From Pseudooceanicola nitratireducens (GTDB taxonomy: Bacteria; Pseudomonadota; Alphaproteobacteria; Rhodobacterales; Rhodobacteraceae), in assembly GCF_900109195.1 (NCBI RefSeq), contig NZ_FNZG01000002.1, positions 876,191-940,190 of the forward strand: a stretch of DNA of 64,000 bases, in the 5' to 3' direction. The position numbers and the translations under genes are program-made. Below the pieces are notes generated by a model. It was not told where the DNA came from. It was given only the letters and a program-made list of their open reading frames with translations, and searched no databases. Each line of letters begins with the position of its first letter. Position 1 is the stretch's first letter. Positions 50,607 to 59,471 of the stretch are shown in pieces.

Positions 50607-50756
50607 GCCATTTCTCCCGGGGCGCTAAAGCCCTCGATCTCAAGTTGCATTTGTTTGAGATGCCCCGGTTGGTCGTGGACGCGACTATGCGCGGACCGCC
50701 CGGGGGACCGGGCGGTTCAGAAGCTGAAACCGAAAATGATTCTCATGCTTGACCAT
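50607..50756 (-). ncRNA. Structured 5' leader B of rnk-like gene
   Basis: Homologous to leader A. Minus-strand TTGACT promoter hexamer at 50791-50786. Hairpin 1 ACCGCCCG/CGGGCGGT at 50716-50709 with 50702-50695. Hairpin 2 ATCTCAA-11 nt-TTGAGAT at 50661-50655 with 50643-50637, framed by CCGGGGC (50668-50662) and GCCCCGG (50623-50617). The last bases of the outer stem run into GGGAGAA, so folding may hide the ribosome site. Confidence 0.65.
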
Positions 50757-50791
50757 GCCACCCAGCGTAGACTCCGCGCCCAGTAAGTCAA

Positions 50792-51096
50792 CGCCGCCAT
50801 CAGCGGCTTCTCGCCCGGCAGATCGAGGAACTTTTCATTGACTGAGGCTCGTAAAGCTATGGCCGATTGATGGTGCTCAGATCTCTTCTTTCTTGATCGT
50901 TGAGCGTGAGAGACCATCCAGATGGTTTCCGCTCATTTTGAGTTTTCCATCGCCTCACGGTTGCGTGATGCCATGCAGAGCTGCCAATATGCATCAAAGA
51001 TGCTGATTCATGGAGCGCTTGCTTCAACAGTTCCAAGACCGTGCATCGGCCGGATCGATCTGGCTTTCGCATCGCGGCGAGTATCGCAGGGGCATA
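50792..51096. other. Spacer before napE, no gene seen
   Basis: No convincing protein; frames at 50857-51153 (-) and 50922-51107 (+) lack any family character. A small inverted repeat GCATC-aaa-GATGC near 50992-51004 is the only symmetric element and could be a nap regulatory site. No good TTGAT-N4-ATCAA FNR box was found. Confidence 0.4.
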
Positions 51097-51285
51097 ATGA
51101 TAGATAGCAGCAACAATCCGCCAGATGGCCCTCAAATCCTTAACAGGCGGCAAGAATTATTCAGGTTCTTCGTGCTCGCATTTGGCATATGGCCGATTGT
51201 AGCCGTGGGCGTTGTCGGCGGTTATGGCTTTCTTGTCTGGATGTATCAGATCATCGCCGGCCCACCGGGTCCCCTCGGGCATTGA
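51097..51285 (+). CDS. napE: Periplasmic nitrate reductase subunit NapE
   Basis: 62-residue single-helix membrane protein; RRQELFRFFVLAFGIWPIVAVGVVGGYGFLVWMYQIIAGPPGP is the typical NapE body. ATG 51097 chosen over the frame from 51010, which has no matching extension. First gene of napEFDABC. Role unknown even in well-studied nap operons. Confidence 0.87.
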   Translation: MIDSSNNPPDGPQILNRRQELFRFFVLAFGIWPIVAVGVVGGYGFLVWMYQIIAGPPGPLGH

Positions 51286-51291
51286 TCCTGA

Positions 51292-51783
51292 ATGCCAGCC
51301 CAAGCCAGCATATCCCGCCGCCAACTTCTGAAAGGGTCTCCTCGACCGGCTGATTTCAGGCCGAGGCCGCCAGGTGTGACCGTGGCGTCGCTTGGTGAAT
51401 GCACGCGCTGCGGGGATTGTGTCTCGGCTTGCCCGGAGGGGGTTCTCGGCCTTGCCGATGACGGTGTGGTCCTTTTACCGGATCGGGGTGAATGCACCTT
51501 CTGCGGCACCTGCGCGGAGGTTTGCGAGGAGCCGGTTTTTGCGACGGATCTTCGCATGTCCCACACGTTCGTGATTTCGAACGATTGCTTTGTGCAGGCC
51601 GGTATCACCTGCATGTCATGCCGGGACGCCTGTCCCGAGGAGGCCATTTCTATGCAACCGCGGATCGGTGGGCCTTTCCTGCCGGTCCTTAACCAGTCGG
51701 CCTGCACGGGCTGCGGCGCTTGCGTCGCACCGTGCCCGGCAGATGCCATTCATGCCGTGAGAAAGGAGCCCGCCGATGCCTGA
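51292..51783 (+). CDS. napF: Ferredoxin-type protein NapF
   Basis: 163 residues with Fe-S cluster motifs CTRCGDCVSACPEG, CTFCGTCAEVCEEP, a shortened CMSCRDACPEE and CTGCGACVAPCPAD. Cytoplasmic accessory of NapA maturation. N-terminal SRRQLLKGSPRP resembles a twin-arginine start, as in other NapF. Follows napE by 6 bases and overlaps napD. Confidence 0.92.
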   Translation: MPAQASISRRQLLKGSPRPADFRPRPPGVTVASLGECTRCGDCVSACPEGVLGLADDGVVLLPDRGECTFCGTCAEVCEEPVFATDLRMSHTFVISNDCFVQAGITCMSCRDACPEEAISMQPRIGGPFLPVLNQSACTGCGACVAPCPADAIHAVRKEPADA

Positions 51784-52051
51784 GCGCTGGCACGTCTCGT
51801 CCGCTGTCGTGAGCGTCAGGGACACGCAACGCGATGCCGTTGCAGACAGTCTCATGAGCCTGGAAGGGGTGGAAATCCACGGTGGCGATGCGACCCGGCT
51901 GATCATCACGATCGAGGGTGGCAGCACCGGCCAACTGGGGGACCGGCTGACCGAGATAAATCTCATGCCCGGCGTGCTCGTGGCGAACATGGTTTTCGAA
52001 CACGCAGAAGACCCCGACGAAACGGAGGAGCCAATATGCCACTCGACCTGA
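51776..52051 (+). CDS. napD: NapA signal-peptide chaperone NapD
   Basis: 91 residues, with [22 protein letters not shown], the ferredoxin-like fold, and [18 protein letters not shown] at the end. NapD binds the Tat signal of NapA and holds it until cofactor insertion. Overlaps both napF and napA. Confidence 0.92.
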   Translation: MPERWHVSSAVVSVRDTQRDAVADSLMSLEGVEIHGGDATRLIITIEGGSTGQLGDRLTEINLMPGVLVANMVFEHAEDPDETEEPICHST

Positions 52052-54543
52052 ATCGACGTCAGCTTCTGAAGGCACAGGCGGCTGCGCTCGCCGCATCCGC
52101 CGCAGGGATTCCGCATGATGCGCTTGCACAACCGGTTCCAGGCGGTGTCGAAGCCCTGAAGATCAAGTGGTCCAAGGCGCCCTGCCGGTTCTGCGGCACC
52201 GGCTGTGGCGTGATGGTCGGCGTGAAGGAGGGCAAGGTCGTCGCCACGCACGGGGACATGCAGCATGAGGTCAACCGCGGCCTCAACTGCGTGAAGGGCT
52301 ACTTCCTGTCCAAGATCATGTATGGCGAGGACCGCCTGACCACGCCGCTCATGCGCAAGACAAACGGTGAATTCGACAAGAACGGCGAATTCGAGCCGGT
52401 TACATGGGACGAGGCCTTCGACGTGATGGCCGAGCGGGTCAAAAAGCAGCTCAAGGAGAAGGGGCCGGAGAGCATCGGTATGTTTGGCTCCGGCCAGTGG
52501 ACCGTGCTGGAAGGCTACGCCGCGACCAAGCTGATGCGGGCGGGGTTCCGGTCGAACAACCTTGATCCGAACGCGCGGCATTGCATGGCCTCTGCTGCCG
52601 TTGCTTTCATGCGGACCTTCGGCATCGACGAGCCCATGGGCTGCTACGACGATTTCGAACATGCGGATGCCTTCGTGCTCTGGGGCTCCAACATGGCCGA
52701 GATGCACCCGATCCTCTGGACCCGCCTGGCTGACCGTAGGCTCGGCACGCCCGGCGTGAAGTGCGCGGTGCTGTCGACCTTCACGCATAGGTCCATGGAC
52801 CTTGCCGACATCCCCATGGTGTTCAAGCCGGGCACCGATCTGGCGATCCTGAACTACATTGCCAACCACATCATCCAGACCGGCCGCGTGAACGAGGAGT
52901 TCGTCGGCAAGCACACCACCTTCATGAAGGGGCAGACGGACATCGGCTACGGCCTGCGCGACGAGGACCCGCGTCAGCAGGCTGCGACGGGCGCGGCCAA
53001 TGCAGGGCTGATGGAACCGTCGGACTTCGAAGCGTTCAAGGAGCATGTCTCGACCTACACGCTCGAATACGTCAGCGACCTGTCGGGGGTCGAGCCGGGA
53101 TTTCTGGAAGAACTGGCCGAGCTTTATGCCGACCCGGACACCAAGGTCATGTCACTCTGGACCATGGGCTTCAACCAGCACGTCCGCGGCGTCTGGGCGA
53201 ACCAGATGGTCTACAACATCCATCTTCTAACCGGGAAGATCTCCGAGCCGGGCAATTCACCTTTTTCGCTCACTGGTCAGCCCTCGGCCTGCGGCACGGC
53301 GCGAGAGGTTGGGACCTTCGCGCACCGTCTGCCTGCGGACATGGTGGTGACCAACCCGGAGCATGTGCACCACGCGGAGGAGCTTTGGAAGCTGCCACAC
53401 GGCCTGCTGAATACCAAGCCGGGGTTCCATGCGGTGCTTCAGGACCGGATGCTGAAGGACGGCGTGCTGAATTTCTACTGGGTGCAGGTGAACAACAACC
53501 TGCAAGCGGCACCCAACTCGCAGAACGAGACCTACCAGGGCTACCGGAACCCCGACAATATGATCGTGGTCTCCGACGCCTATCCGACAGTTACCGCCAT
53601 GGCCGCCGATATCATCCTGCCCGCCGCCATGTGGGTTGAGAAGGAAGGCGTCTACGGCAATGCTGAACGCCGGACACATGCCTGGCACCAGCTGGTCGAT
53701 GCGCCGGGTGAGGCGCGGTCGGACCTCTGGCAACTGGTCGAGTTCTCGAAACGCTTCACGACAGACGAGATCTGGCCGGCCGAAATCCTCGATGCGCATC
53801 CTGAATACCGGGGGAAAACGCTCTACGATGTCTGCTTTGCCAATGGTCAGGTCGATGCCTTCCCCCTGGATGAGGTGCGCGACGATTACGAAAACCAGGA
53901 GGCGAAGGATTTCGGTTTCTACCTCCAGAAGGGTCTGTTCGAGGAATACGCCGCCTTCGGGCGCGGTCACGGCCATGATCTGGCGCCCTACGACACCTAC
54001 CAAAGCGACGAGGTGCGCGGGCTGCGCTGGCCGGTCGTTGATGGGGAGGAGACAAAGTGGCGCTTCAAGGAAGGCTATGATCCTTATGTGACGCCAGGCA
54101 GCGGTTGGGAGTTCTACGGAAAGCCCGACGGCCGGGCCGTCATCATCGCGGTTCCCTACGAGCCGCCGGCGGAAAGTCCGGACGACGAGTTCAACATGTG
54201 GCTGGTGACGGGCCGGGTGCTGGAACACTGGCATTCCGGGTCGATGACGATGCGCGTGCCCGAGCTCTACAAGGCGTTTCCGGGGGCCAAGGTCTTCATG
54301 AACGCGATCGACGCAAGGGAACGCGGGCTGAACCAAGGGATGGAGGTGCGGGTGATCTCACGCCGGGGGGAGATACGCAGTCGGGTCGAAACACGCGGTC
54401 GAAACCGGATGCCGCCTGGCGTGATCTTCGTGCCGTGGTTCGACGCCAGCCAGCTGATCAACAAGGTGACGCTGGATGCGACTGACCCGATATCGAAACA
54501 GACGGACTTCAAGAAATGCGCTGTGCGCGTGGAGAAGGTCTGA
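52036..54543 (+). CDS. napA: Periplasmic nitrate reductase catalytic subunit NapA
   Basis: Molybdopterin enzyme, 835 residues, reducing nitrate to nitrite in the periplasm. Seen: Tat signal [19 protein letters not shown], 4Fe-4S motif [13 protein letters not shown] with later [12 protein letters not shown], and the Mo-ligand Cys in [13 protein letters not shown] near 180. The middle and C-terminal molybdopterin domains are complete ([47 protein letters not shown]). Confidence 0.96.
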   Translation: MPLDLNRRQLLKAQAAALAASAAGIPHDALAQPVPGGVEALKIKWSKAPCRFCGTGCGVMVGVKEGKVVATHGDMQHEVNRGLNCVKGYFLSKIMYGEDRLTTPLMRKTNGEFDKNGEFEPVTWDEAFDVMAERVKKQLKEKGPESIGMFGSGQWTVLEGYAATKLMRAGFRSNNLDPNARHCMASAAVAFMRTFGIDEPMGCYDDFEHADAFVLWGSNMAEMHPILWTRLADRRLGTPGVKCAVLSTFTHRSMDLADIPMVFKPGTDLAILNYIANHIIQTGRVNEEFVGKHTTFMKGQTDIGYGLRDEDPRQQAATGAANAGLMEPSDFEAFKEHVSTYTLEYVSDLSGVEPGFLEELAELYADPDTKVMSLWTMGFNQHVRGVWANQMVYNIHLLTGKISEPGNSPFSLTGQPSACGTAREVGTFAHRLPADMVVTNPEHVHHAEELWKLPHGLLNTKPGFHAVLQDRMLKDGVLNFYWVQVNNNLQAAPNSQNETYQGYRNPDNMIVVSDAYPTVTAMAADIILPAAMWVEKEGVYGNAERRTHAWHQLVDAPGEARSDLWQLVEFSKRFTTDEIWPAEILDAHPEYRGKTLYDVCFANGQVDAFPLDEVRDDYENQEAKDFGFYLQKGLFEEYAAFGRGHGHDLAPYDTYQSDEVRGLRWPVVDGEETKWRFKEGYDPYVTPGSGWEFYGKPDGRAVIIAVPYEPPAESPDDEFNMWLVTGRVLEHWHSGSMTMRVPELYKAFPGAKVFMNAIDARERGLNQGMEVRVISRRGEIRSRVETRGRNRMPPGVIFVPWFDASQLINKVTLDATDPISKQTDFKKCAVRVEKV

Positions 54544-55001
54544 TGAGACATCTTCGCCTTCCCACTATCCTCGGCGCCTGCCTTACGGCGACCTTCGTTC
54601 TGGCTCAGAACGTGCCGGAGCTTTCCGGACCGTCCCCCAACCCGATGGAGCCTGTGCCAGCCGCCCCGTTGGAACGCTATGTGACCGACGACGTGCGCCA
54701 GATGCGGGCTTATCCAGAACAGCCGCCGGTGATCCCGCATTCGATCGAGGGTTACCAGCTGTCGGTCAATGCGAACCGCTGCATGTCCTGCCATAAACGC
54801 GAACATTCACTCGGGTCCGGGGCCCCGATGATCTCGATCACGCATTACATGACGCGCGACGCTCAGATGCTCGCCGACGTGTCCCCTCGTCGGTATTTCT
54901 GCACCCAGTGCCATGTGCCGCAGGCCGATACGTCGGCCCTGATTGGGAATACCTTCACGGACATGTCCGAAATGGGTGCGTCCGGCGCGGGGAGCGAGTG
55001 A
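54543..55001 (+). CDS. napB: Periplasmic nitrate reductase di-haem subunit NapB
   Basis: 152 residues from ATG 54543, which overlaps the napA stop. Seen: signal peptide ending [15 protein letters not shown] and [11 protein letters not shown] haem sites, and [19 protein letters not shown]. Electron donor to NapA. Confidence 0.94.
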   Translation: MRHLRLPTILGACLTATFVLAQNVPELSGPSPNPMEPVPAAPLERYVTDDVRQMRAYPEQPPVIPHSIEGYQLSVNANRCMSCHKREHSLGSGAPMISITHYMTRDAQMLADVSPRRYFCTQCHVPQADTSALIGNTFTDMSEMGASGAGSE

Positions 55002-55002
55002 T

Positions 55003-55695
55003 ATGCGCTGGATATTTGCCCCTTTCCGCTGGTTCTGGGACGTCCTTTGGACCCCTGCCGGAACGCTCGGGCTCGGGTTCCTGACTCTGGGCGGGTTCGT
55101 TGGCGGGGTGATCTTCTGGGGCGGTTTCAACACTGCGCTCGAATACACCAACACCGAGGACTTTTGCGTCTCCTGCCACGAGATGCGGGATAACGTCTTC
55201 GAAGAGCTGTCGCACACCGTCCATTTCTCTAATCGGTCCGGGGTAAGGGCAGGGTGTCCCGACTGCCACGTGCCGCACGAATGGACCGACAAGATCGCCC
55301 GCAAGATGCAGGCGTCGAAAGAGGTCTGGGGCAAGATCTTCGGGACCATCGATACCCGCCAGAAGTTCCTGGAACACCGATTGGTCATGGCGAAGCGTGA
55401 ATGGTCGCGGCTGAAGGCCAACGACAGCCTTGAATGCCGGAACTGCCATTCAGAAGTGGCGATGGACCTCAGCCGCCAATCTCCGCGCGCGGCGGAGATC
55501 CACACCGAATACCTGCTGTCCGGTCAGCGAACCTGCATCGATTGTCACAAGGGCATCGCGCACGAGCTCCCGGACATGACCGGCGTCGAACCGGGCTGGA
55601 CCGTGCCAAAGGAACTTCAGGGCGAGACGCAGCCCGGTCTTTCACCGGCGGAGGAGATCCAGAGTTTTCTTATGGAACGGCAGATCGGCGACTGA
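55003..55695 (+). CDS. napC: Tetra-haem quinol dehydrogenase NapC
   Basis: NapC/NirT membrane protein, 230 residues from ATG 55003. Seen: one TM helix [23 protein letters not shown], four haem motifs CVSCHEM, CPDCHVP, CRNCHS and CIDCHKG. Passes electrons from quinol to NapB. The open frame extends upstream but that part is a shadow. Confidence 0.94.
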   Translation: MRWIFAPFRWFWDVLWTPAGTLGLGFLTLGGFVGGVIFWGGFNTALEYTNTEDFCVSCHEMRDNVFEELSHTVHFSNRSGVRAGCPDCHVPHEWTDKIARKMQASKEVWGKIFGTIDTRQKFLEHRLVMAKREWSRLKANDSLECRNCHSEVAMDLSRQSPRAAEIHTEYLLSGQRTCIDCHKGIAHELPDMTGVEPGWTVPKELQGETQPGLSPAEEIQSFLMERQIGD

Positions 55696-55827
55696 AGCCT
55701 CGCGAGTTTGCTGAAGCGCAAAGACAGCAGCCGCAGGGATGCGTATGTCTGCCAGCGTTCTTCGCCTTTGACGCGAAGTTAGGCGCGGCCGACGTGCCGG
55801 TGTAATTGCAAAAAAGGACATGACGTC

Positions 55828-55998
55828 ATGCTCAACAATATCGGATTGCCGGGTCTGGCGATCATCCTCGTCGTCGTGATCGTGCTGTTCGGGCGCGGCA
55901 AGATTTCTTCGATCATGGGCGAGGTGGGGCAGGGATTGACCGCCTTCCGTCGCGGTATCAGGCAGGAGCCGGAGACAGACGAGACCACAGCCGCCTGA
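55828..55998 (+). CDS. tatA: Twin-arginine translocase TatA/E-type protein
   Basis: 56 residues: MLNNIGLPGLAIILVVVIVL, then FGRGKISSIMGEVGQGLTAFRRG, matching the TatA helix, hinge FG and amphipathic helix. AAAAGGACATGACGTC precedes the start. Located 132 bp behind napC; NapA, and NosZ further on, are Tat substrates, so it is probably a pathway-specific TatA. It has only a short acidic C-terminal tail. Confidence 0.85.
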   Translation: MLNNIGLPGLAIILVVVIVLFGRGKISSIMGEVGQGLTAFRRGIRQEPETDETTAA

Positions 55999-56104
55999 AC
56001 CGCGGACAAAAGAAAGACAGAAAGAAAGTGTGGGGCTGAAGGCCAGCCGCTTTCAGAACGGCGCTCGCCACAAAAACAATATGCTGAGTGATATTGCCCA
56101 CAAG

Positions 56105-56140
56105 ATACTTCGGGCCGCAAAATCTTGCGGCCCGAAGTAT
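56105..56140. terminator. Perfect 16-bp hairpin between tatA and CBASS
   Basis: ATACTTCGGGCCGCAA-aatc-TTGCGGCCCGAAGTAT, very stable but without a T run. Lies between converging tatA and cap5 genes, so probably a bidirectional terminator; it could also mark the left edge of the inserted CBASS block. Confidence 0.6.
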
Positions 56141-56215
56141 TCGCGATTCGAGTGGCATAAGGGTCTTCGACTTGGTCCCGTGTGAATTCTCCACTCGCCT
56201 CGGCGACTGCGCCTA

Positions 56216-57394
56216 CTACTGCGCTGAATGCAAATTCAAACCGTCCGCCTGCATCGCCGCTCGGATCTGGTGTCGGACAACGAACCCCTGGTCCGGAATT
56301 TGGTCATAGATCAAGAACGGCGGATGAACCTTATGCTGCCATGCTCGGCCGAACTCGACAGCACATGCGGCCGGCGCCGCTGGAAATACTGCCAGGTCTA
56401 CGTCCATCCCGTGCTGATCTTTGATGGCGTCGAACGTCTTTCCGACGAGTTCCCGAAACCGGGAGAGATCATCCTTGTTGCGAAGCTCAGACGCGCCCAG
56501 CCGACTGCTCCGGAGCTCCCAGATCGAAACCGGTTGATCAGGTAGCGCCTGGATCACACGATCATCTGCAATGCCGGCGGTAACAGAGATTTTCAGAGCC
56601 ACCTTTTTCGGGCCGGAAGCGCCAGGAGAGCAGGTGAACTCGAGAGGTTCTCGATCGTTCGGCCAGCCCCAGCCCGGCATCGGTTCCCTGTGCCTACCGT
56701 AGACTGAAACCGCAGACAGGTCTGAAAGCAGTCGACCAAGCTCCATGAGGACGGGCATGGGCGCGAAACCGAACACTGCGAGATGCTCGAGCTCACCGTC
56801 CGCGAACCTTCCGGCGATCTCTCGCTCGATCTTCTTGCGAAGTGCATCGATGACGACTGGGTAGTATTCGGGATCGCTGTCCTTTTGCGCAATGTCGCGG
56901 ATCTTGATGTCGATCGGGCGCCGATCCGCCGGGGTGAACTCCGGCCTCATTGCCTCGATACAGTCCCGGAGCGGAACGGCTGTTTCGTTGTCGCCGATCG
57001 CCGCGGCAATCCGAAGGATATGGGCGGGTGTTGCATTCGGGTTCTCGAGGAGCCGCTCGATCCGCTCCTCGTTGGCACGCTTCATCTCCTGCAAAGTGTC
57101 CACGGTGTAGCGGTCGATCTTCGCGGGATCGTCGATCTCTCGGTGGTGCGGATCGCACATCAGCATCAGGTTGTCAGGATCGTCCGCGAGCTGGTGCGAC
57201 AGGAACGGGTGGCCACGTTCGCCGCCCGGGTCAGAGGCGATGATATGAGCCAGGTAGGCATGGTTCTTAGCCAGATCGCCCGTCACGAGGTCGCCATCGA
57301 GGCGTTTGCCACAGCCGTGATATTGGCAACGGCCGGCGGCGCGGCCCCAGACGAGAATTCTGGTCTTTTGCGATGGACTACGCCCTCGTGCCAT
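56216..57394 (-). CDS. cap5: CBASS effector Cap5: HNH nuclease with SAVED domain
   Basis: 392 residues. N-terminal HNH domain with zinc/catalytic pattern CQYHGCGKRL, AHIIASDPGGERGHP, and NLMLMCDPHHREIDD; about 200-residue C-terminal SAVED domain ending with HPPFLIYDQIPDQGFV, which binds a cyclic oligonucleotide and assembles the nuclease to destroy DNA, killing or arresting the infected cell. Last gene of the three-gene CBASS operon; its start overlaps the E2-like gene by 17 bases. Confidence 0.9.
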   Translation of the reverse strand: MARGRSPSQKTRILVWGRAAGRCQYHGCGKRLDGDLVTGDLAKNHAYLAHIIASDPGGERGHPFLSHQLADDPDNLMLMCDPHHREIDDPAKIDRYTVDTLQEMKRANEERIERLLENPNATPAHILRIAAAIGDNETAVPLRDCIEAMRPEFTPADRRPIDIKIRDIAQKDSDPEYYPVVIDALRKKIEREIAGRFADGELEHLAVFGFAPMPVLMELGRLLSDLSAVSVYGRHREPMPGWGWPNDREPLEFTCSPGASGPKKVALKISVTAGIADDRVIQALPDQPVSIWELRSSRLGASELRNKDDLSRFRELVGKTFDAIKDQHGMDVDLAVFPAAPAACAVEFGRAWQHKVHPPFLIYDQIPDQGFVVRHQIRAAMQADGLNLHSAQ

Positions 57395-57878
57395 CCGGAG
57401 CTTCCTGTATCTGTCTTAGGATTTCGCCCACGGAGATCGGGCCCGGCGCGTTCGAGCCGCGCCAGACGCCGTCGAGCTGCCAGATTTCATAGAAATGAAG
57501 CCACTCGGACGCCCACGGGACGATCCGGTCGGCGATGAGCATCGTGCTGTCCCATTCCCCGGCATCGGGATCAAACAGGCAGAGCGCCGAGTCTTCTGGG
57601 TTCTGATGATCGTAGTTCAGGTGCGGTAGATCGATGAAGTCGGTTCCCGGCCGGGGCTCGATTGGCGGGTCCAGAACATGGACCAGGGGGACCGCTTTCG
57701 GGTTCTGCCATCCCCAAATGACGGCGACTTCATATTTCATCTGGAAACCCCGGAGAGGTCCGATCCAGGCGATAGCCCGACCTTCTTCCAATATCCGCGG
57801 CCGTAGGTCAGGCCAGCGATGCCGCATGCGGTTGAGCTGGACCTGAGCGGAGCGCGGCTTTCGGGGCTTGGTCTTCAT
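57378..57878 (-). CDS. CBASS E2-like conjugating protein (stand-alone)
   Basis: 166 residues. Ubiquitin-E2-like fold with IDLPHLNYDHQNPEDSALCLFDPDAGEW, where LCLF carries the expected catalytic Cys, followed by PWASEWLHFYEIWQLDGVW, the signature of CBASS E2 proteins. No E1 or JAB domain is present, hence a short type II system. It primes or controls the CD-NTase. ATG 57878 overlaps the CD-NTase stop (ATGA). Confidence 0.87.
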   Translation of the reverse strand: MKTKPRKPRSAQVQLNRMRHRWPDLRPRILEEGRAIAWIGPLRGFQMKYEVAVIWGWQNPKAVPLVHVLDPPIEPRPGTDFIDLPHLNYDHQNPEDSALCLFDPDAGEWDSTMLIADRIVPWASEWLHFYEIWQLDGVWRGSNAPGPISVGEILRQIQEAPDGTRA

Positions 57879-59116
57879 TTTCCGCGGAAACCGGGATGGA
57901 AGTGATGGGCAGGGGCCTTCGAGACCTTGGCCGCCTGTTTCGGCGCGGGCGAGATGAGGCCGGGATTGGCCACGAACCCCTTGTTGTGCTCGTAATGTGC
58001 GGCGCCGGCGGACGAGGAAAGACCGTCGATATAGGCCCGAACCGCCTTCTCGCTGACCCGCTCGCCGAACAGGTCGTCGAAGATCTTGCGTGTGTCCGCC
58101 AGGGTGGAGGTCCGGGCGCGAGCCAGTTCCGATCCCAGATGCCGCAGATCCATCCGGAAGAGCTTCATCTCCCGGTCGTGCTTCGGCCACCGGTCGTTGA
58201 AGTTCTCTTCCCAGAGTGCCGGATTGCGCTCCTCGGGGCGGCGACCGCTTTCCAGGGCGACTGCCATACGCCGGTCGAGTTCTGCGGCATAGTTCTCGAG
58301 CTGCGCGCAAATCCCGAAGGGAGAGAGGGGGACCTCGGCAGCGACCTTGGAAAGATAGACAGACACCGGGCGCTTCTCGTCCCGGTTGGCATAGCGCAGG
58401 TTGAGGTATCGCTTCATGAGCTTGAGGGCGATGACCTGGGGCGCATCCCGGATCGGATCGATGGGCTCGGGGAGCGCGTCTATGTCCGTATCGGCCATAA
58501 TTGTGCCGGGCACCAGACGATCTTTCATTTGCAACTTGGAGCGGACTCCATGGACATGATCCTGGAAGCCTCGGCTCGGCATCGTGATACGGGTCCTGAA
58601 GTCATCCGCGAAGCCGTAGGGGTTTACACGGAACCGTTCATCAGGTCCTTCGTCGGGGCTATGATAGATCTCACCGACGCGTTCACGCCGAGGATCGTGA
58701 TCGGGGTCCATCGGTGTGACGTCCAAATGCATGAAGGCAAACTGGAGCTGGATGCAGCGCGTGCAGCGCTCAATCTTCTTCACGTCCGGAAAACCCTCGA
58801 AAGCTGCATGGAGTTCGTCGAGAACTTGCCGCGGAGTCCAGCCTATCGGTGTGCGGAATTCCAATATAGCGTCGAGATCAAACCTATCGTCGTCCGCGCC
58901 ATGAACGATGGTGGCGCCGATGGCACGGGAACCCTGAGGGTAGACGAGCGCAGTCTCCATATATCGGCGAATCGGACTGTTCGGTCGTTGGAGGTGCTCT
59001 GGGATCAGGTTGTAGCGTTTCGAGGCAACTTGGTTGTCTCGAGGGCTCAGTTCCATTTCAAGGACTGTCCCCAGCAGTAGGGCGTCGAGTTGCGGGGCAG
59101 TATCGTCAAGCGGCAT
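57875..59116 (-). CDS. cdn: CBASS CD-NTase (cyclic oligonucleotide synthase)
   Basis: 413 residues from ATG 59116, with GGAGGAGG upstream; the longer frame from 59164 has no support. Seen: nucleotidyltransferase core YPQGSRAIGATIVHGADDDRFDLDAIL with GS and DxD metal motif, a third acidic residue expected in MHLDVTPMDPD, then the second helical domain. Makes a cyclic di- or trinucleotide upon phage infection. Its C-terminal tail ends GFRGK and is the probable E2 target in type II systems. Confidence 0.9.
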   Translation of the reverse strand: MPLDDTAPQLDALLLGTVLEMELSPRDNQVASKRYNLIPEHLQRPNSPIRRYMETALVYPQGSRAIGATIVHGADDDRFDLDAILEFRTPIGWTPRQVLDELHAAFEGFPDVKKIERCTRCIQLQFAFMHLDVTPMDPDHDPRRERVGEIYHSPDEGPDERFRVNPYGFADDFRTRITMPSRGFQDHVHGVRSKLQMKDRLVPGTIMADTDIDALPEPIDPIRDAPQVIALKLMKRYLNLRYANRDEKRPVSVYLSKVAAEVPLSPFGICAQLENYAAELDRRMAVALESGRRPEERNPALWEENFNDRWPKHDREMKLFRMDLRHLGSELARARTSTLADTRKIFDDLFGERVSEKAVRAYIDGLSSSAGAAHYEHNKGFVANPGLISPAPKQAAKVSKAPAHHFHPGFRGK

Positions 59117-59471
59117 CGGTAAGGCCTCCTCCAAAATGGTGCCCGTTCGATTGCCTCCCTTCAATCTTAGGCGCTAACAATCCCAATATATGCCCGGTCC
59201 GGATTCGTTTCAACGCCACATGATGTAATTTGTTCTCGGTATGTCCCAAGGTTGCCGAATTCATTGTGAAAAAAATTCTCAGAGCCTGTTAGCGTCACCA
59301 TTTAGGTAGTCAGCACAGGATCGACCTGATCCTGACGTAGTTGGCATAAGGCGCATCGGTTTCACCGCACCCGTAATTCGCCGAGAACGTTGCTCAATCG
59401 CAAACTCCGCATCCGGCCCCGCCTTTAAGCAACGCCCAAAGAAGTTTGGGCTGATGTGAGGCGGCGAGAAG
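59117..59471. other. Divergent spacer between CBASS and nosR
   Basis: 355 bp without a convincing gene. Left part (59165-59290) is A/T-rich and probably holds the CBASS promoter; a possible short duplicate-like relic near 59280-59380 was seen but not identified. The right part holds the NnrR-type box and the nosR promoter. Confidence 0.45.
59390..59403. promoter_or_regulatory. NnrR/FNR-type box upstream of nosR
   Basis: TTGCTCAATCGCAA, inverted repeat TTGC-N6-GCAA of the Crp/Fnr family layout. Close to the TTGCG-N4-CACAA sites described for Rhodobacter NnrR, 69 bp before the nosR start, the normal activator position. Confidence 0.55.
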
